Shown: piece after piece, positions 52,910 through 62,793 of the stretch
Position numbering within the stretch: the stretch's first letter is position 1
Layout of the letters: every line of letters begins with the position of its first letter
Source: Nilaparvata lugens
Lineage: Eukaryota > Arthropoda > Insecta > Hemiptera > Delphacidae
Assembly (NCBI RefSeq): GCF_014356525.2
Contig: NC_052504.1
Location: forward strand, 102,224,387 to 102,288,386
Direction: 5' to 3'
Length of the DNA: 64,000 nucleotides
Translations under genes and position numbers: made by a program
Notes under the pieces: model-generated
The model's input: the letters and a program-made list of their open reading frames with translations, nothing else
Databases searched by the model: none
What the model was told of the DNA's origin: nothing

Positions 52910-53458
52910 TCAGAGTCTGATATTTCTGATTTGCTCGACATAGGATTGCACCGGCAGGGTGAAATCACCTTGCCAAAAGATGGCAAACGCCACCAGGCAC
53001 AGACACAGCACGCGCTCGAGCTGATTGCCTTTTTGCGAGTTGAGCAGCGGCAGGCGAAAACGCCAGCGGCATGGCCACAGCAGCGGAACGCCGGCGGGAG
53101 TGAGCATATCGGCCAGCAGATGGCTGAAGTAACCGATGATCATGGCGTGCAGCGCGTCGGCCGGGATCGGCCAGCTGCGCGGCACGTCCAGCTGGAACAG
53201 CGCCATGCCGCCGGCGATCGCCAGCAGGCTGTGGGTGAAGCCGCGGTGGCCGAAGGCGCGGGCGATGGGCAGGGCAATCCAGCGCAGACGCTGGCCCAGT
53301 ACCGACTTGGGGTGATCGATGTCCGGCAGCAGCGAGGTCAGCAGCGCGCGCGGGTAGATGTGCCACCAGTCGCCGGTAGCCAGCTCTGGCGTCACTTCCG
53401 CCTTCTTGGCGAAGATCGCGCAAGCGACAGAGAATATAAGGTGTCCTTCCGCGGTCAT
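52910..53458 (-). CDS. ydjM: YdjM-type inner-membrane hydrolase-like protein
   Basis: One of the few bacterial genes here with an unbroken frame, 182 residues. MTAEGHLIFSVACAIFAKKA starts it. LLTSLLPDIDHPKSVLGQRL has the DxDH metal-site pattern of the LexA-binding/YdjM (DUF457-like) family. AFGHRGFTHSLLAIAGGMAL carries the HRGxTHS motif, and IIGYFSHLLADMLTPAGVPL carries SHLxxDxLTxxG. Several membrane segments are present. The role is unknown beyond its SOS-induced expression in E. coli. A LexA-like sequence lies just upstream (53483-53498). Confidence 0.9.
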   Translation of the reverse strand: MTAEGHLIFSVACAIFAKKAEVTPELATGDWWHIYPRALLTSLLPDIDHPKSVLGQRLRWIALPIARAFGHRGFTHSLLAIAGGMALFQLDVPRSWPIPADALHAMIIGYFSHLLADMLTPAGVPLLWPCRWRFRLPLLNSQKGNQLERVLCLCLVAFAIFWQGDFTLPVQSYVEQIRNIRL

Positions 53459-53482
53459 GCTGTTGCGATTCCGGCTGGTAAA

Positions 53483-53498
53483 CTGTTAATTTATCCAG
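53483..53498. promoter_or_regulatory. Candidate LexA box before ydjM
   Basis: Read toward ydjM it is CTGGATAAATTAACAG, one base off CTGT-N8-ACAG, with AT-rich spacer and TACTGG / CAGTTT flanks. ydjM is LexA-controlled in E. coli, and the site is 25 bases before the start codon. Confidence 0.55.
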
Positions 53499-53499
53499 T

Positions 53500-53880
53500 A
53501 TATGGGAAAATTCCCAGTAGTGGAAGCAGTTACCCTGTAACCAATTGTTTATTTTTCCCGGTTTTACAACGGCTTGTTACGGCAATGCGTAACAATCATC
53601 GCTTTTGACGGACGTGAACAAAAAGCGGGCAACGGGCGGTGCGGAACGGAGAGAAATAAGGGCGGTTTTCAGTACGCAGCGGCGGGAGGAAGCGGCGGCC
53701 GCGAAGAGCGCTGCGTGGCAGTGACAACGTTTCGCGGACCGTCGCTTTCCCTGCCGCCCAGCATAATAACAACAGCATGCCGATTCAATAATAATGAAAC
53801 GCTGTTTCGTTTGTTTTGCGGCACGGATCCCTTTTATGGCGCTGAGCGGAAAGCCAGGGCGCCGGTGCCGGCGCCGCAGG
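53500..53880. other. Intergenic region between ydjM and yniC
   Basis: About 380 bases without a supportable gene; the small frames here have no family resemblance. The palindrome GGCGCCG-GTG-CCGGCGCC at 53859-53876 lies just past the yniC stop and may terminate it, though the T tail is poor. Confidence 0.5.
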
Positions 53881-54541
53881 TCAGGCAAAGTGGGCGGGGG
53901 TGAGCTGTTCCAGGGTCTCCAGCTGGTGGTCTGCCAGCGCCCAGCGCGGATCGTGGCGGTATTCGGCGGCCGGGATCACGATGGCGCATGCGCGCGGCCT
54001 TGGTGGCGATCATGCCGTTAAAGGAGTCTTCCAGCGTGATGCAGCGCAGCGGATCGCTGCCCAGCCGTTCGGCGGCGATCAGGTAGACCTCCGGGTGCGG
54101 TTTGCTGTACGGCAAGTATTCGGCGGAAACCAGCTGATCGAAGTAGCCCTCAAGATCGAACATCTTCAGCACCTGCTGTTGCATGTGCAGCGGCGAGGCG
54201 GAGGCGAGACCGATGTTCAGCCCCTGCTCGCGGCACAGTTCCAGCGCCTGCCGACGCCCGGCAGCAGCGGGCGCGTCTCGTGCACCAGCTCGATGGCGCG
54301 TTCGATAATCCGTGCCGACACCTCATCGAGCGAAACCCCTTGCCACGGCATCGCCTGGTACCACATTTTCACCACCAGATCGATGCGCAGCCCCAGGGTG
54401 TCCGGCAGTTTGTGGCGATCGGACAGATCCAGACCCAGCGCGCCGAAGATCCAGCTCGGCCTGCAGCCACAGCGGTTCCGAATCGATCAACAAGCCGTCC
54501 ATATCAAAAATTGCGGTTTCAATGCGTTGCGAATAAGCCAT
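53881..54541 (-). CDS. hxpB: HAD sugar-phosphatase YniC (HxpB)
   Basis: Hexitol/2-deoxyglucose-6-phosphate phosphatase of about 221 residues. MAYSQRIETAIFDMDGLLID carries the DxD nucleophile motif, followed by SEPLWLQAELD. LASASPLHMQQQVLKMFDLE has the motif 2 Ser. LPYSKPHPEVYLIAAERLGS has the motif 3 Lys, and CITLEDSFNGMIATKAARM has the motif 4 acidic pair. It ends AHFA. Breaks near 54450, 54255 and 53985. yniC-ydjM-ydjN is also contiguous in E. coli. Confidence 0.92.
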
Positions 54542-54603
54542 TAGCGGTTAACTCCTGCCGGCGGGTGAATGTGCCCGACACTCTATCATCGCCGACGGCG
54601 AGA

Positions 54604-55257
54604 CTAAACTTTGCCTGCGCGTTTGGCTTTTGCCAAAGCGAAGGATATTCCACATCTCGCGCACTTTAGCCACCAGCGTTGGTGTTGGCGCTCGGTAACC
54701 TGTTGCAACATGCGCGCATAGTCCAGCACCAACCCCGGCGTCCAGGTCATGCTTTCGCCACGGCTGCGCAGTACCGCCAGCATCCACAGATTGGGATCCA
54801 GCACCATAACAGAAAACGGCGCCACAGATGTTTTCTCGCCCAGCACGCCCTCCAGCGCACTGTCGAGCGCGCCGATGACCGTGGTGGAGCAGTTACGCCG
54901 GGTCAGGTTGTAAGTCGCATCCTGTCGGTAGCGTAACCAGAATGCGCGCAGCGCCGCCGGGTTATAGCGATAGAACTGAATTTTTTGTCCGGGGGCACCA
55001 GGCGGCGATCTCGCCCGACAGGTCGGGCGGAAACGTCCGTCGACGTTGTTCTGTTCGCCGGCATGCAACAACTGGCGGAAATCCTGAACGGAATGGCTGA
55101 TGTCGTTGAGCGGGTAGTGACTGATATACACATCCGGCGCGAGCGCCAGGCGGCATGGCCGGTGGAGATATTGCCGCCGTTGTCGACCGCCGCGATGTAT
55201 CGGTCGACGATGTAACGCCGGCGCGGATCTTTAGCCGCACCAATCGGTGTCCAGACA
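54604..55257 (-). CDS. Unidentified protein, C-terminal part (possible papain-like fold)
   Basis: The gene enters from the third gap and is read across three frames: AKDPRRRYIVDRYIAAVDNG and NISTGHAA with a conserved-looking His, DVYISHYPLNDISHSVQDFR, QLLHAGEQNNVDGRF, IQFYRYNPAALRAFWLRYRQ, and DATYNLTRRNCSTTVIGALD with a Cys. LEGVLGEKTSVAPFSVMVLD and LWMLAVLRSRGESMTWTPGL follow. The GHAA ... RRNCSTT arrangement recalls permuted NlpC/P60 or DUF4105 proteins, where His precedes a Cys in an NC(S/A)T motif; that is inference. The end is either 54604 or 54548, depending on the last break. I cannot name the gene. Confidence 0.5.
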
Positions 55258-55357
55258 NNNNNNNNNNNNNNNNNNNNNNNNNNNNNNNNNNNNNNNNNNN
55301 NNNNNNNNNNNNNNNNNNNNNNNNNNNNNNNNNNNNNNNNNNNNNNNNNNNNNNNNN
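55258..55357. other. 100-N gap interrupting holD
   Basis: It cuts holD after about 64 of the usual 137 or so codons. What follows on the other side is an unrelated gene, so the missing piece is longer than the gap shows. Confidence 0.98.
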
Positions 55358-55550
55358 GCGTCAGCCCCAGGCTGAGCAGCACGTCGCAAAACAGCGGATC
55401 GTCGGACGCGGGCAGCGTCTGCGCCACCACCAGCAGGCGCGCCTCGGGCGGCAGACTGACCGCCACTTCGCCCTGCAACACGCTCGGGCGGCGCAATGTC
55501 CACTGCGTAATACCCAGTTGTTGTAACAGCCAGTCGCGTTTTGATGCCAT
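55358..55550 (-). CDS. holD: DNA polymerase III psi subunit, N-terminal part
   Basis: [54 protein letters not shown] and DVLLSLGLT match the N-terminal half of HolD, which bridges the clamp loader to SSB through the chi subunit. No break lies in this part. The second half is lost in the gap. It is divergent from rsmC, the E. coli arrangement (holD is normally followed by rimI and yjjG, which are not seen here). Confidence 0.88.
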
Positions 55551-55696
55551 GCCGATTCCTACCCGTTGTGGTGCGCCATGCCTGCCATGCGCCGCGCTAT
55601 GCTAACAAACCCGCGCAGCCCGCGCCAACAAACCCGTCGAACATATCGCCACAAAGCTCTATAATCCCCGGTCTCATTTCCAGGAGCCAATATCTG

Positions 55697-56730
55697 ATGT
55701 CTGCATTAACCCCCGCCAGTGAAGTCATGCTGCGCCACAGTGATGAATTTATCGAACGCCGCGTGCTGTTTGCCGGCGATCTGCAGGACTCCTGCCGGCC
55801 CAATTCGAGCCGCGGACGTGCGCGTCCACACTCAGCAATACCATCACTGGCAGTTACTGAACCGGACGATGGCGATAACGTGCAGTTCGGTTTGACCATC
55901 GATCCCGCTTTCGTCGCCAACTGCGATACGCTGGTTTACTACTGGCCGAAGAGCAAGCAGAAGCGCAATTCCAGCTGTGCAACATCCTGGCGCTGCTGCC
56001 GGTGGGCGTAGACGTGTTCGTGGTCGGTGAAAACCGCAGCGGCGTGCGCAGCGCCGAGCCAACGCTGGAAGGCCACGTTGCGCTGGTGAAAATCGACAGC
56101 GCGCGCCGCTGCGGCCTGTATCACGGCCGTCTGGACGCACAGACCGAATTCGACCTGAACGACTGGTGGGACAGCTATCAGCTGCACGATCTGGAAGTGA
56201 AAACGCTGCCGGGCGTGTTCAGCCGCGACGGCCTGGACGTCGGCAGCTCGCTGCTGCTGTCGACGCTGGAAAAACACATGAAAGGCAAGGTGCTGGACAT
56301 CGGCTGCGGCGCCGGCGTGATGGCCTCGGTGATGGCCAAGCTGTCGCCGAAGGTGAAACTGACCCTCAGCGACGTCAACGCCGCCGCGGTGGAATCCAGC
56401 CGCGCGACGCTGGCCGCCAACGGCATCGAAGGCGAAGTGATCGTCAGCAACGTTTACTCCGACATCACCGGCCGTTTCGACATGATCATCTCCAACCCGC
56501 CGTTCCACGACGGGCTGCAGACCAGCCTGACCGCCGCTGAAACCCTGATCCGCGGCGCGGTGAAACACCTGCCGATCGGCGCCAGCTGCGCATCGTCGCC
56601 AACGCCTTCCTGCCATACCCGGACATTCTGGACGCCACCTTCGGCAGCCACGAGTGCTGGCGCAGAACGGCCGCTTCAAGGTGTATCAGGCCCCGTCGGC
56701 CGCCCACCGCGCGCGCCGAAGAAGAAATAA
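55697..56730 (+). CDS. rsmC: 16S rRNA m2G1207 methyltransferase
   Basis: SAM-dependent enzyme that modifies G1207 of 16S rRNA in the 30S subunit. [20 protein letters not shown] starts it. The N-terminal degenerate methyltransferase domain covers [20 protein letters not shown] and [18 protein letters not shown]. The C-terminal catalytic domain has [20 protein letters not shown] (motif I) and [20 protein letters not shown] with the NPPF motif. It ends RPPRAPKKK, about 345 residues. Breaks near 55790, 55870, 55955, 56585 and 56690; the central 600 bases are unbroken. Confidence 0.94.
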
Positions 56731-56754
56731 TTCGCCGTTGGCGGAAAACGACAG

Positions 56755-56780
56755 AGCGCGGCCTGAGGCCGCGCTTTTTT

Positions 56781-56782
<2 letters not shown>
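56755..56782. terminator. Terminator between rsmC and the aldo/keto reductase
   Basis: AGCGCGGCC / GGCCGCGCT stem with a TGA loop and a run of eight T on the rsmC side. Confidence 0.92.
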
Positions 56783-57769
<987 letters not shown>

Positions 57770-57886
57770 TGTGCAGCCCTCATGCGATGACGGATAACGC
57801 AGCAAAGTCTGGTTGTTTACGCTACAAAGATAAATAATGCAGATCGCACATCACTGTTCAAAAATCACCAACAATCCGGAGTGGAC

Positions 57887-58828
57887 ATGGATCAGGTTCA
57901 AGCCATGCGCATTTTTACCCGCATCGTCGAACTGGGCAGCTTCAGCCGGGCGGCCGAGCGCCTGCAGCTGCCGCGCGCCACGTCAGCAAGCGCTGAAACG
58001 GCTGGAGCAGCGGCTGGGCGTGCGCCTGCTGATCCGCACCACCCGCCAGGTACAGGTGACCAGCGAAGGCAGCCTTTACTATCAACGCTGCGTACAGCTG
58101 CTGGGGGCGCTTGAGGAAGCGGACACGCTGTTCAGCCACCTAAGCTGCAGCCATCCGGCAAGGTGCGTATCGACATGCCCCATTCGCTCGCGCCAGATCG
58201 TCATTCCGGCGCTGGGCGACTTTTACCGGCGCTATCCCGACATCACGCTGGCGCTGGGTGCCAACGACACCCACGTCGATCTGTTGCGCGAAGGCGTAGA
58301 CTGCGTGCTGCGCGCCTGGGAAACCGAAGACGACAGCCTGGTGGCGCGGCGCATCGCCCAGCTGCCGCAGATCACCTGCGCTTCCCCCTTACCTGCAGGC
58401 CAGCGGCACGCCGCTCGACATCGATAGCCTGGCGCCGCACCGCGCGGTAGGGTATTTTTCCCTGGCCAGCAACCGCGATTATCCGCTGGAATTCTGCCGT
58501 GGCGGCAAGGTGGAACTGCGCGAACTCCCTGCCCGCTGAGCGTCAGCGGCGCCGACGCTTACATCGCCGGCGCGCGTGCCGGCATGGGGTTGATTCAGGC
58601 GGCGCGCTATTCACTTGCTCCCTGGCTGGAACGGGGCGAACTGGTGGAAGTGTTGGCGGACACGCCGCCTCCGCCGATGCCGATTTACATCATGTATCCG
58701 CCCGGCCGTTTCCTGGCGCCACGGGTCAGGTGTTGATTGATTGGCTGATTTGGCTGTTTGACCAGCAGAAAGCGGCGATATGGCTGTTTTTCCAGCAAAC
58801 GCCCGCAAAGCGGGGAAATAACTGTTGA
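57887..58828 (+). CDS. LysR-family regulator, divergent from the aldo/keto reductase
   Basis: About 314 residues. The helix-turn-helix is FTRIVELGSFSRAAERLQLP, followed after one break by ALKRLEQRLGVRLLIRTTRQ. The effector domain includes KVRIDMP, IVIPALGDFYRRYPDITLAL, THVDLLREGVDCVLRAWETE, LVARRIAQLPQITCASP, GADAYIAGARAGMGLIQAAR and LVEVLADTPPPPMPIYIMYP. I chose ATG 57887 because GGAG lies five bases before it; a GTG six bases upstream is in frame. Breaks near 57980, 58142, 58390, 58530 and 58715. The 117-base divergent intergenic region is the expected operator location. Confidence 0.82.
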
Positions 58829-58943
58829 CGTGCCCGCCAAAATCTCTAGAATTCGCCTCCGTGGTAACGTTACTCCGGTAATGTTTCTGGTACTGATGAT
58901 CTCTCCGGTAGTTCCTTCGAAAAAATCCCAACGCATTGATGAT

Positions 58944-58968
58944 AAACACGCCTAAGCGTGGTTTTGGC
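58944..58968. terminator. Weak hairpin between the LysR gene and the DUF1435 gene
   Basis: CACGC and GCGTG flank CTAA, with an A run on the left and GGTTTT on the right. The stem is short. It lies between convergent genes. Confidence 0.45.
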
Positions 58969-58970
58969 GT

Positions 58971-59255
58971 TTACGCGAAGCTGAAGTTGAGGCTGATTGC
59001 CGCCAGGCCGCCCGCCAGCGCCATGCAGGAAGGCAGCAGCAGATAGTGACGCAGCCGGTCTGTTGAACAGCATCACCAGCGTCGCCAGCATCGCTATCAC
59101 AATCAGGGTGCGCAGCTGCATCATATTCAGATCGATCAAGGCCAGCAGCGGCATCAGCGCGCACGGCAGCAAAACGCCCCCGCGCTGGCCAGGCGATCGC
59201 CGAGGCACCAGCTGACGCCCCACAGTCCACACGCGGCAATCATGGCGGTGAGCAT
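58971..59255 (-). CDS. Small DUF1435 membrane protein (YjjZ-like)
   Basis: About 95 residues and very hydrophobic. MLTAMIAACGLWGVSWCLGD starts it. PLLALIDLNMMQLRTLIVIA and MLATLVMLFNRPA follow, and the end is MALAGGLAAISLNFSFA. Three or four membrane segments are likely. In E. coli the DUF1435 gene yjjZ lies next to rsmC and fhuF and is iron-regulated; here a Fur-like box is 19 bases upstream. The function is unknown. Breaks near 59180, 59060 and 59010. Confidence 0.68.
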
Positions 59256-59273
59256 GATAACCCCCCTTTAAGT

Positions 59274-59292
59274 GATAATGATAACCAATATC
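59274..59292. promoter_or_regulatory. Fur box before the DUF1435 gene
   Basis: GATAATGATAACCAATATC matches 17 of 19 positions of the Fur consensus GATAATGATAATCATTATC and lies just upstream of the start codon at 59255. Confidence 0.75.
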
Positions 59293-59403
59293 ATATAACA
59301 CTTTTTTGGCCGCCGCATCATTTTCACTGCGGTGACCAAACCCAGATGACACCAGCATGAAAAATGATAATTTGACATAAGAAAATTCCTATCCTGTTTG
59401 CAT

Positions 59404-59422
59404 GATAATAATCACAATCATC
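59404..59422. promoter_or_regulatory. Weaker Fur-like box before the GGDEF gene
   Basis: GATAATAATCACAATCATC matches 14 of 19 consensus positions. It lies about 90 bases before the diguanylate cyclase ATG, in the shared divergent region. Confidence 0.5.
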
Positions 59423-59512
59423 AACATGCAACTTCCGTGATATTTCGCGCCGAGGGAATGCTTCTCAACCTTAATTATTCGACAGAACGACTTTGCAAAG
59501 AGTGACCTCCGT

Positions 59513-60588
59513 ATGAACGCCCGTTCTTATCAGGAATTACTGAACAGCAAGCAGCGCCTGGCATTATTTCTTTTTCTGGTTGATGCCGCCTCTTCCGTAT
59601 TTACGTTATTGTTCCCTTTTAGGGATACGCCCTCATTTACCCTACCTTTATTATGTATACCGCTATTTTGTCTGGCGGCGGCGCTATTCTCCCTGCAAAC
59701 GCCGCGGAAATACCTGTGTAAACTCACCTGTTCGCCAGCGTACTCGGCCTGCTGTGGGCCGCCCATATTTACGTTAAAAGTCAATATTGCCTACCGAATA
59801 ACCAAGATTTTTTATTAATTAGTTTGTTCAGCATCTTTTTTATCAGCGCTATTTCTCTGACGGATAACTTTACCGCCTTTTGTTTACACGCCGTGCCTTC
59901 CGCATGGTGATCCTGGCTTTAGACGGTATGCATAATACCCTGCGGATATATTCACCACGCTATTACCTATTATCGCTTTCTCCATCCACCACCTGATGTT
60001 GAAAACGCAGTGAAATCTTTACCCCACGCGCTGGTGGCCAACCTGTATAACGAACGGGACAATTCAATATTTAAGCATGCTCGATCCCCTGACCGGTCTT
60101 TATAACCGCCGCGGGCTGGAGATAAGATCAACATGCTGCTGGAACCGCAAACCGGCCGCCACTACGTGCTGCTGCTGGATATCGACCACTTCAAGGTCTA
60201 CAACGACAGCTACGGCCACGCGATGGGCGACCGGGCGCTGGTGCAGGTGGCGATCGCCATCCGCGATGCGGTACGTTCACGCGACATCGTGGTGCGCTAC
60301 GGCGGGGAAGAGTTTTGGTGCTGCTAACCACGTGCACGAAGGCTACGCGGCGCAGCTGGCCGAACGGTTGGCGCCAACGGGTGGCGGAACTGACATCCCA
60401 CACGCGCCAGCCCGCAGCACAGCGGCACGCTGACGCTCAGCGCCGGCATCTCCGCGCTGGAAAAGCTGGACGTCGAATCGGCGATCGGCGCGGCCGACGC
60501 CGCGCTCTATCTGGCGAAGCACAGCGGCCGCAACAATATCCAGCTGGCGCAAAACGTCCAGCCCGCCCTGCTGCAGCCGCAGGAGTAA
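59513..60588 (+). CDS. Membrane-anchored GGDEF diguanylate cyclase
   Basis: Makes cyclic di-GMP. The N-terminal 180 residues are hydrophobic, with segments such as [20 protein letters not shown] and [18 protein letters not shown] and about six helices across broken frames. [16 protein letters not shown] linker motif starts the GGDEF domain. [20 protein letters not shown] binds metal and [17 protein letters not shown] holds both the RxxD inhibitory site and the GGEEF active site, five residues apart, so product inhibition is likely. The C-terminal [20 protein letters not shown] is the conserved end. About 360 residues. At least eight frame breaks. Its promoter region is shared with an iron-regulated gene. 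Confidence 0.88.
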
Positions 60589-60596
60589 CAGGTTCG

Positions 60597-61497
60597 CTAA
60601 TCGACTTCCCAATCGCCTTGCCCTCCAGCCGCGCGTTCGATCGCCGCCAGGAACAGCTTCCCTTGGGGGAGAGATGACGTCGGCTGGGGTAGACGGCGCA
60701 GATCGGCGGCCCCGGGCGACAATAGCGCTCCAGCACCGGCACCAGCGTGCCGGCCGCAATCTGCTCGCCGACCAGAAACCCCCCCATGGCACAGGCCGGC
60801 TCCGGCGACGGCCGCATCCCGCAAGGCCTCGACGTTGTTGAAACGCATCCGGCGCGCACCGGCTGTTCGTGCAGTTGGCCGTTGACCAAATAGCGCCAGG
60901 GGCCGGCAGCCCCTGATGGCTGAAGACCAGCGTCTCGTGATCGCCCAACGCCTCCGGTTTTGCAGGCGTACCGTGCCGCGCCAGATAATCCGGCGCCGCG
61001 CGGTGATCAGGCGATGCGGCGCGAGCACCCGCCGCACCACCGGCTGTCGTCGCTGCGCCGACGCGGACAGCCACGTCGATGCCGTCGCGCGCACAGATCG
61101 CTGTACTCATCGGAGAAGCTGACGTCGGCGTCCACCTCCGGCCACTGCGCCAAAAACTCCCTCAGAATCGGCAGGATATGCAATCGCCCCAACGAACCGG
61201 CAAATCCAGCCGCAGCCGCCCGCGCGGCGTTTGCCGCCGCGTATTCAGCGCCGTTTCCGCCTCTTCGGCCTGCGACAGGATGCGCTGCGCATACTCGTAA
61301 AACACCGCGCCGTCTTCGGTCAGGCTGACGCTGCGCGTGGTGCGCTGCAGCAGCCGGGTGGCCAATCGCTCCTCCAATCGTTCACACATTTGCCCGCCGC
61401 CGATCGGGAAATGCCCAGCCTCTCGGCCGCCAGCGTGAAACTGCAGGCGTCGGCGACGCGAATGAACACCAGCAGTCGGTCAGTTATCCAACGGCAT
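60597..61497 (-). CDS. LysR-family regulator, divergent from an MFS efflux gene
   Basis: About 300 residues. MPLDN then a LLVFIRVADACSFTLAAERL-type helix-turn-helix and RLEERLATRLLQRTTRSVSL are read with one or two breaks. EDGAVFYEYAQRILSQAEEA, LNTRRQTPRGRLRLDLPVR, LHILPILREFLAQWPEVDAD, SFSDEYSDLCAR, APDYLARHGTPAKPEALGDH and ETLVFSHQGLPAP follow, with the end AAGGQGDWEVD. It is divergent from the MFS gene at 61603 with 105 bases between, suggesting it controls that gene. At least six frame breaks. Confidence 0.82.
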
Positions 61498-61602
61498 AGA
61501 CGGTAAATTAGCCACGATATGTCCCAATGTTGCGCATTAAGGCCAGTTTATCAGCCATTTTGGCGCGGATACACTGAGGCTCTTCATCTGTTGGGGATCA
61601 TT

Positions 61603-62792
61603 ATGAGTGCCTTACACGCCGGCGGCGGCGCAAAACCCTGGCTGGCGACTTTCGCTATCGCCCTGTCCACCTTTACCGTCGTCACGGCAGAAATGCTGCC
61701 CGTCGGGCTGCTGACTCCGATCGTCAGTACCCTGAACGCGACGATCGGCCGCGCCGGGCTGCTGATTTCCCTGCCCGCCCTGTTTGCCGCGCTGTTCGCC
61801 CCGCTGGTGGTGCTGGGCGCCGGCGCACGGATCGCCGCAGCTGCTGATCGCCTTTCTGCTGCTGCTGATCGCCGCCAACCTGCTGGCCGCCGCCGCCACC
61901 TCCATGGCGCTGCTGTTCGCTGCGCGCATCCTGCGGGCTTTGCATCGGCGCATCTGGGCCATCGCGGGTGGGTTGGCGGAACGTCTGGTGCCGCCGGCCT
62001 CCGTCGGATTGGCGCTGTCCGTCATCTTCGGCGGCGTAGCGGCGGCCTCGGTGTTCGGCGTGCCGCTCGGGGTATTCCTCGGCGAAGCACTGGGCTGGCG
62101 CATGGCGTTTCTGCCGTCGCCGTCCTGGCGGCGCTGACCCTGCTCCTGCTGCTGTGCGTGCTGCCGCCGCTGCCGGTCACGCAGGCGATAAGCTGGCGGT
62201 CGTTCACCGTGCAGCGCGCGAATCGTCGGCTGATGACCGGGCTGCTGCTGACGTTTCTGCTGGTCCGCCGGCCACTTTATGGCTTACACCTTGTCCGCCC
62301 GCTGCTGCAGACGGTCGCCGGCATCGAGGGCCGCTGGGGGGTCCGCTACTGTTCGCCTACGGCGTCGCCGTATCGTCGGGAATTTCATCGCCGCCAGGCC
62401 GCCGCCAAACGGCTGCGCCGCACCCTGGCGCTGATCGCCCTCGGGCTGGCGCTCGCCGTCCTGCTGCTGCCGCTGCTGGGCCACGCACCGCTGAGCGGTG
62501 GCGCCTTCTCCTGCTGTGGGGCATCGCCTACGGCGGCGTTTCCGTTTCGCTGATGGCGTGGATGCTCAAGGCGGCCCCGGCCGGGTCGAGTTTGCCTCTC
62601 GCTGATATCGCGCTGTTTATCTGGCGATTTCCTGCGTTTCACTGGCGGGCGGGCTGGTGTGTTGACGCCGGAGGTTTGACGATAAACGGCGTGCTGTCCG
62701 GCATGGTGCTGCTGCTGGCGTTGGCGATCCTGATGCGAACGCGCCCGCAGGCGCTGACAACGGCGGCGAAGGCCGATTCGCCGCCGGGTTGA
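61603..62792 (+). CDS. MFS transporter of the DHA1 efflux type
   Basis: About 398 residues and twelve helices. MSALHAGGGAKPWLATFAIA starts it, then LSTFTVVTAEMLPVGLLTPI (the conserved T-x-E-x-LPxG-L segment of sugar/arabinose-type efflux proteins), GRAGLLISLPALFAALFAPL, WAIAGGLAERLVPPASVGLA, SVIFGGVAAASVFGVPLGVF, LGEALGWRMAFL, LIALGLALAVLLLPLLGHAP and GIAYGGVSVSLMAWMLKAAP. AraJ, YdhP and NepI share this pattern, so export of a small organic compound is likely; the substrate is unknown. At least eight frame breaks. Confidence 0.82.
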
Positions 62793-62793
62793 A

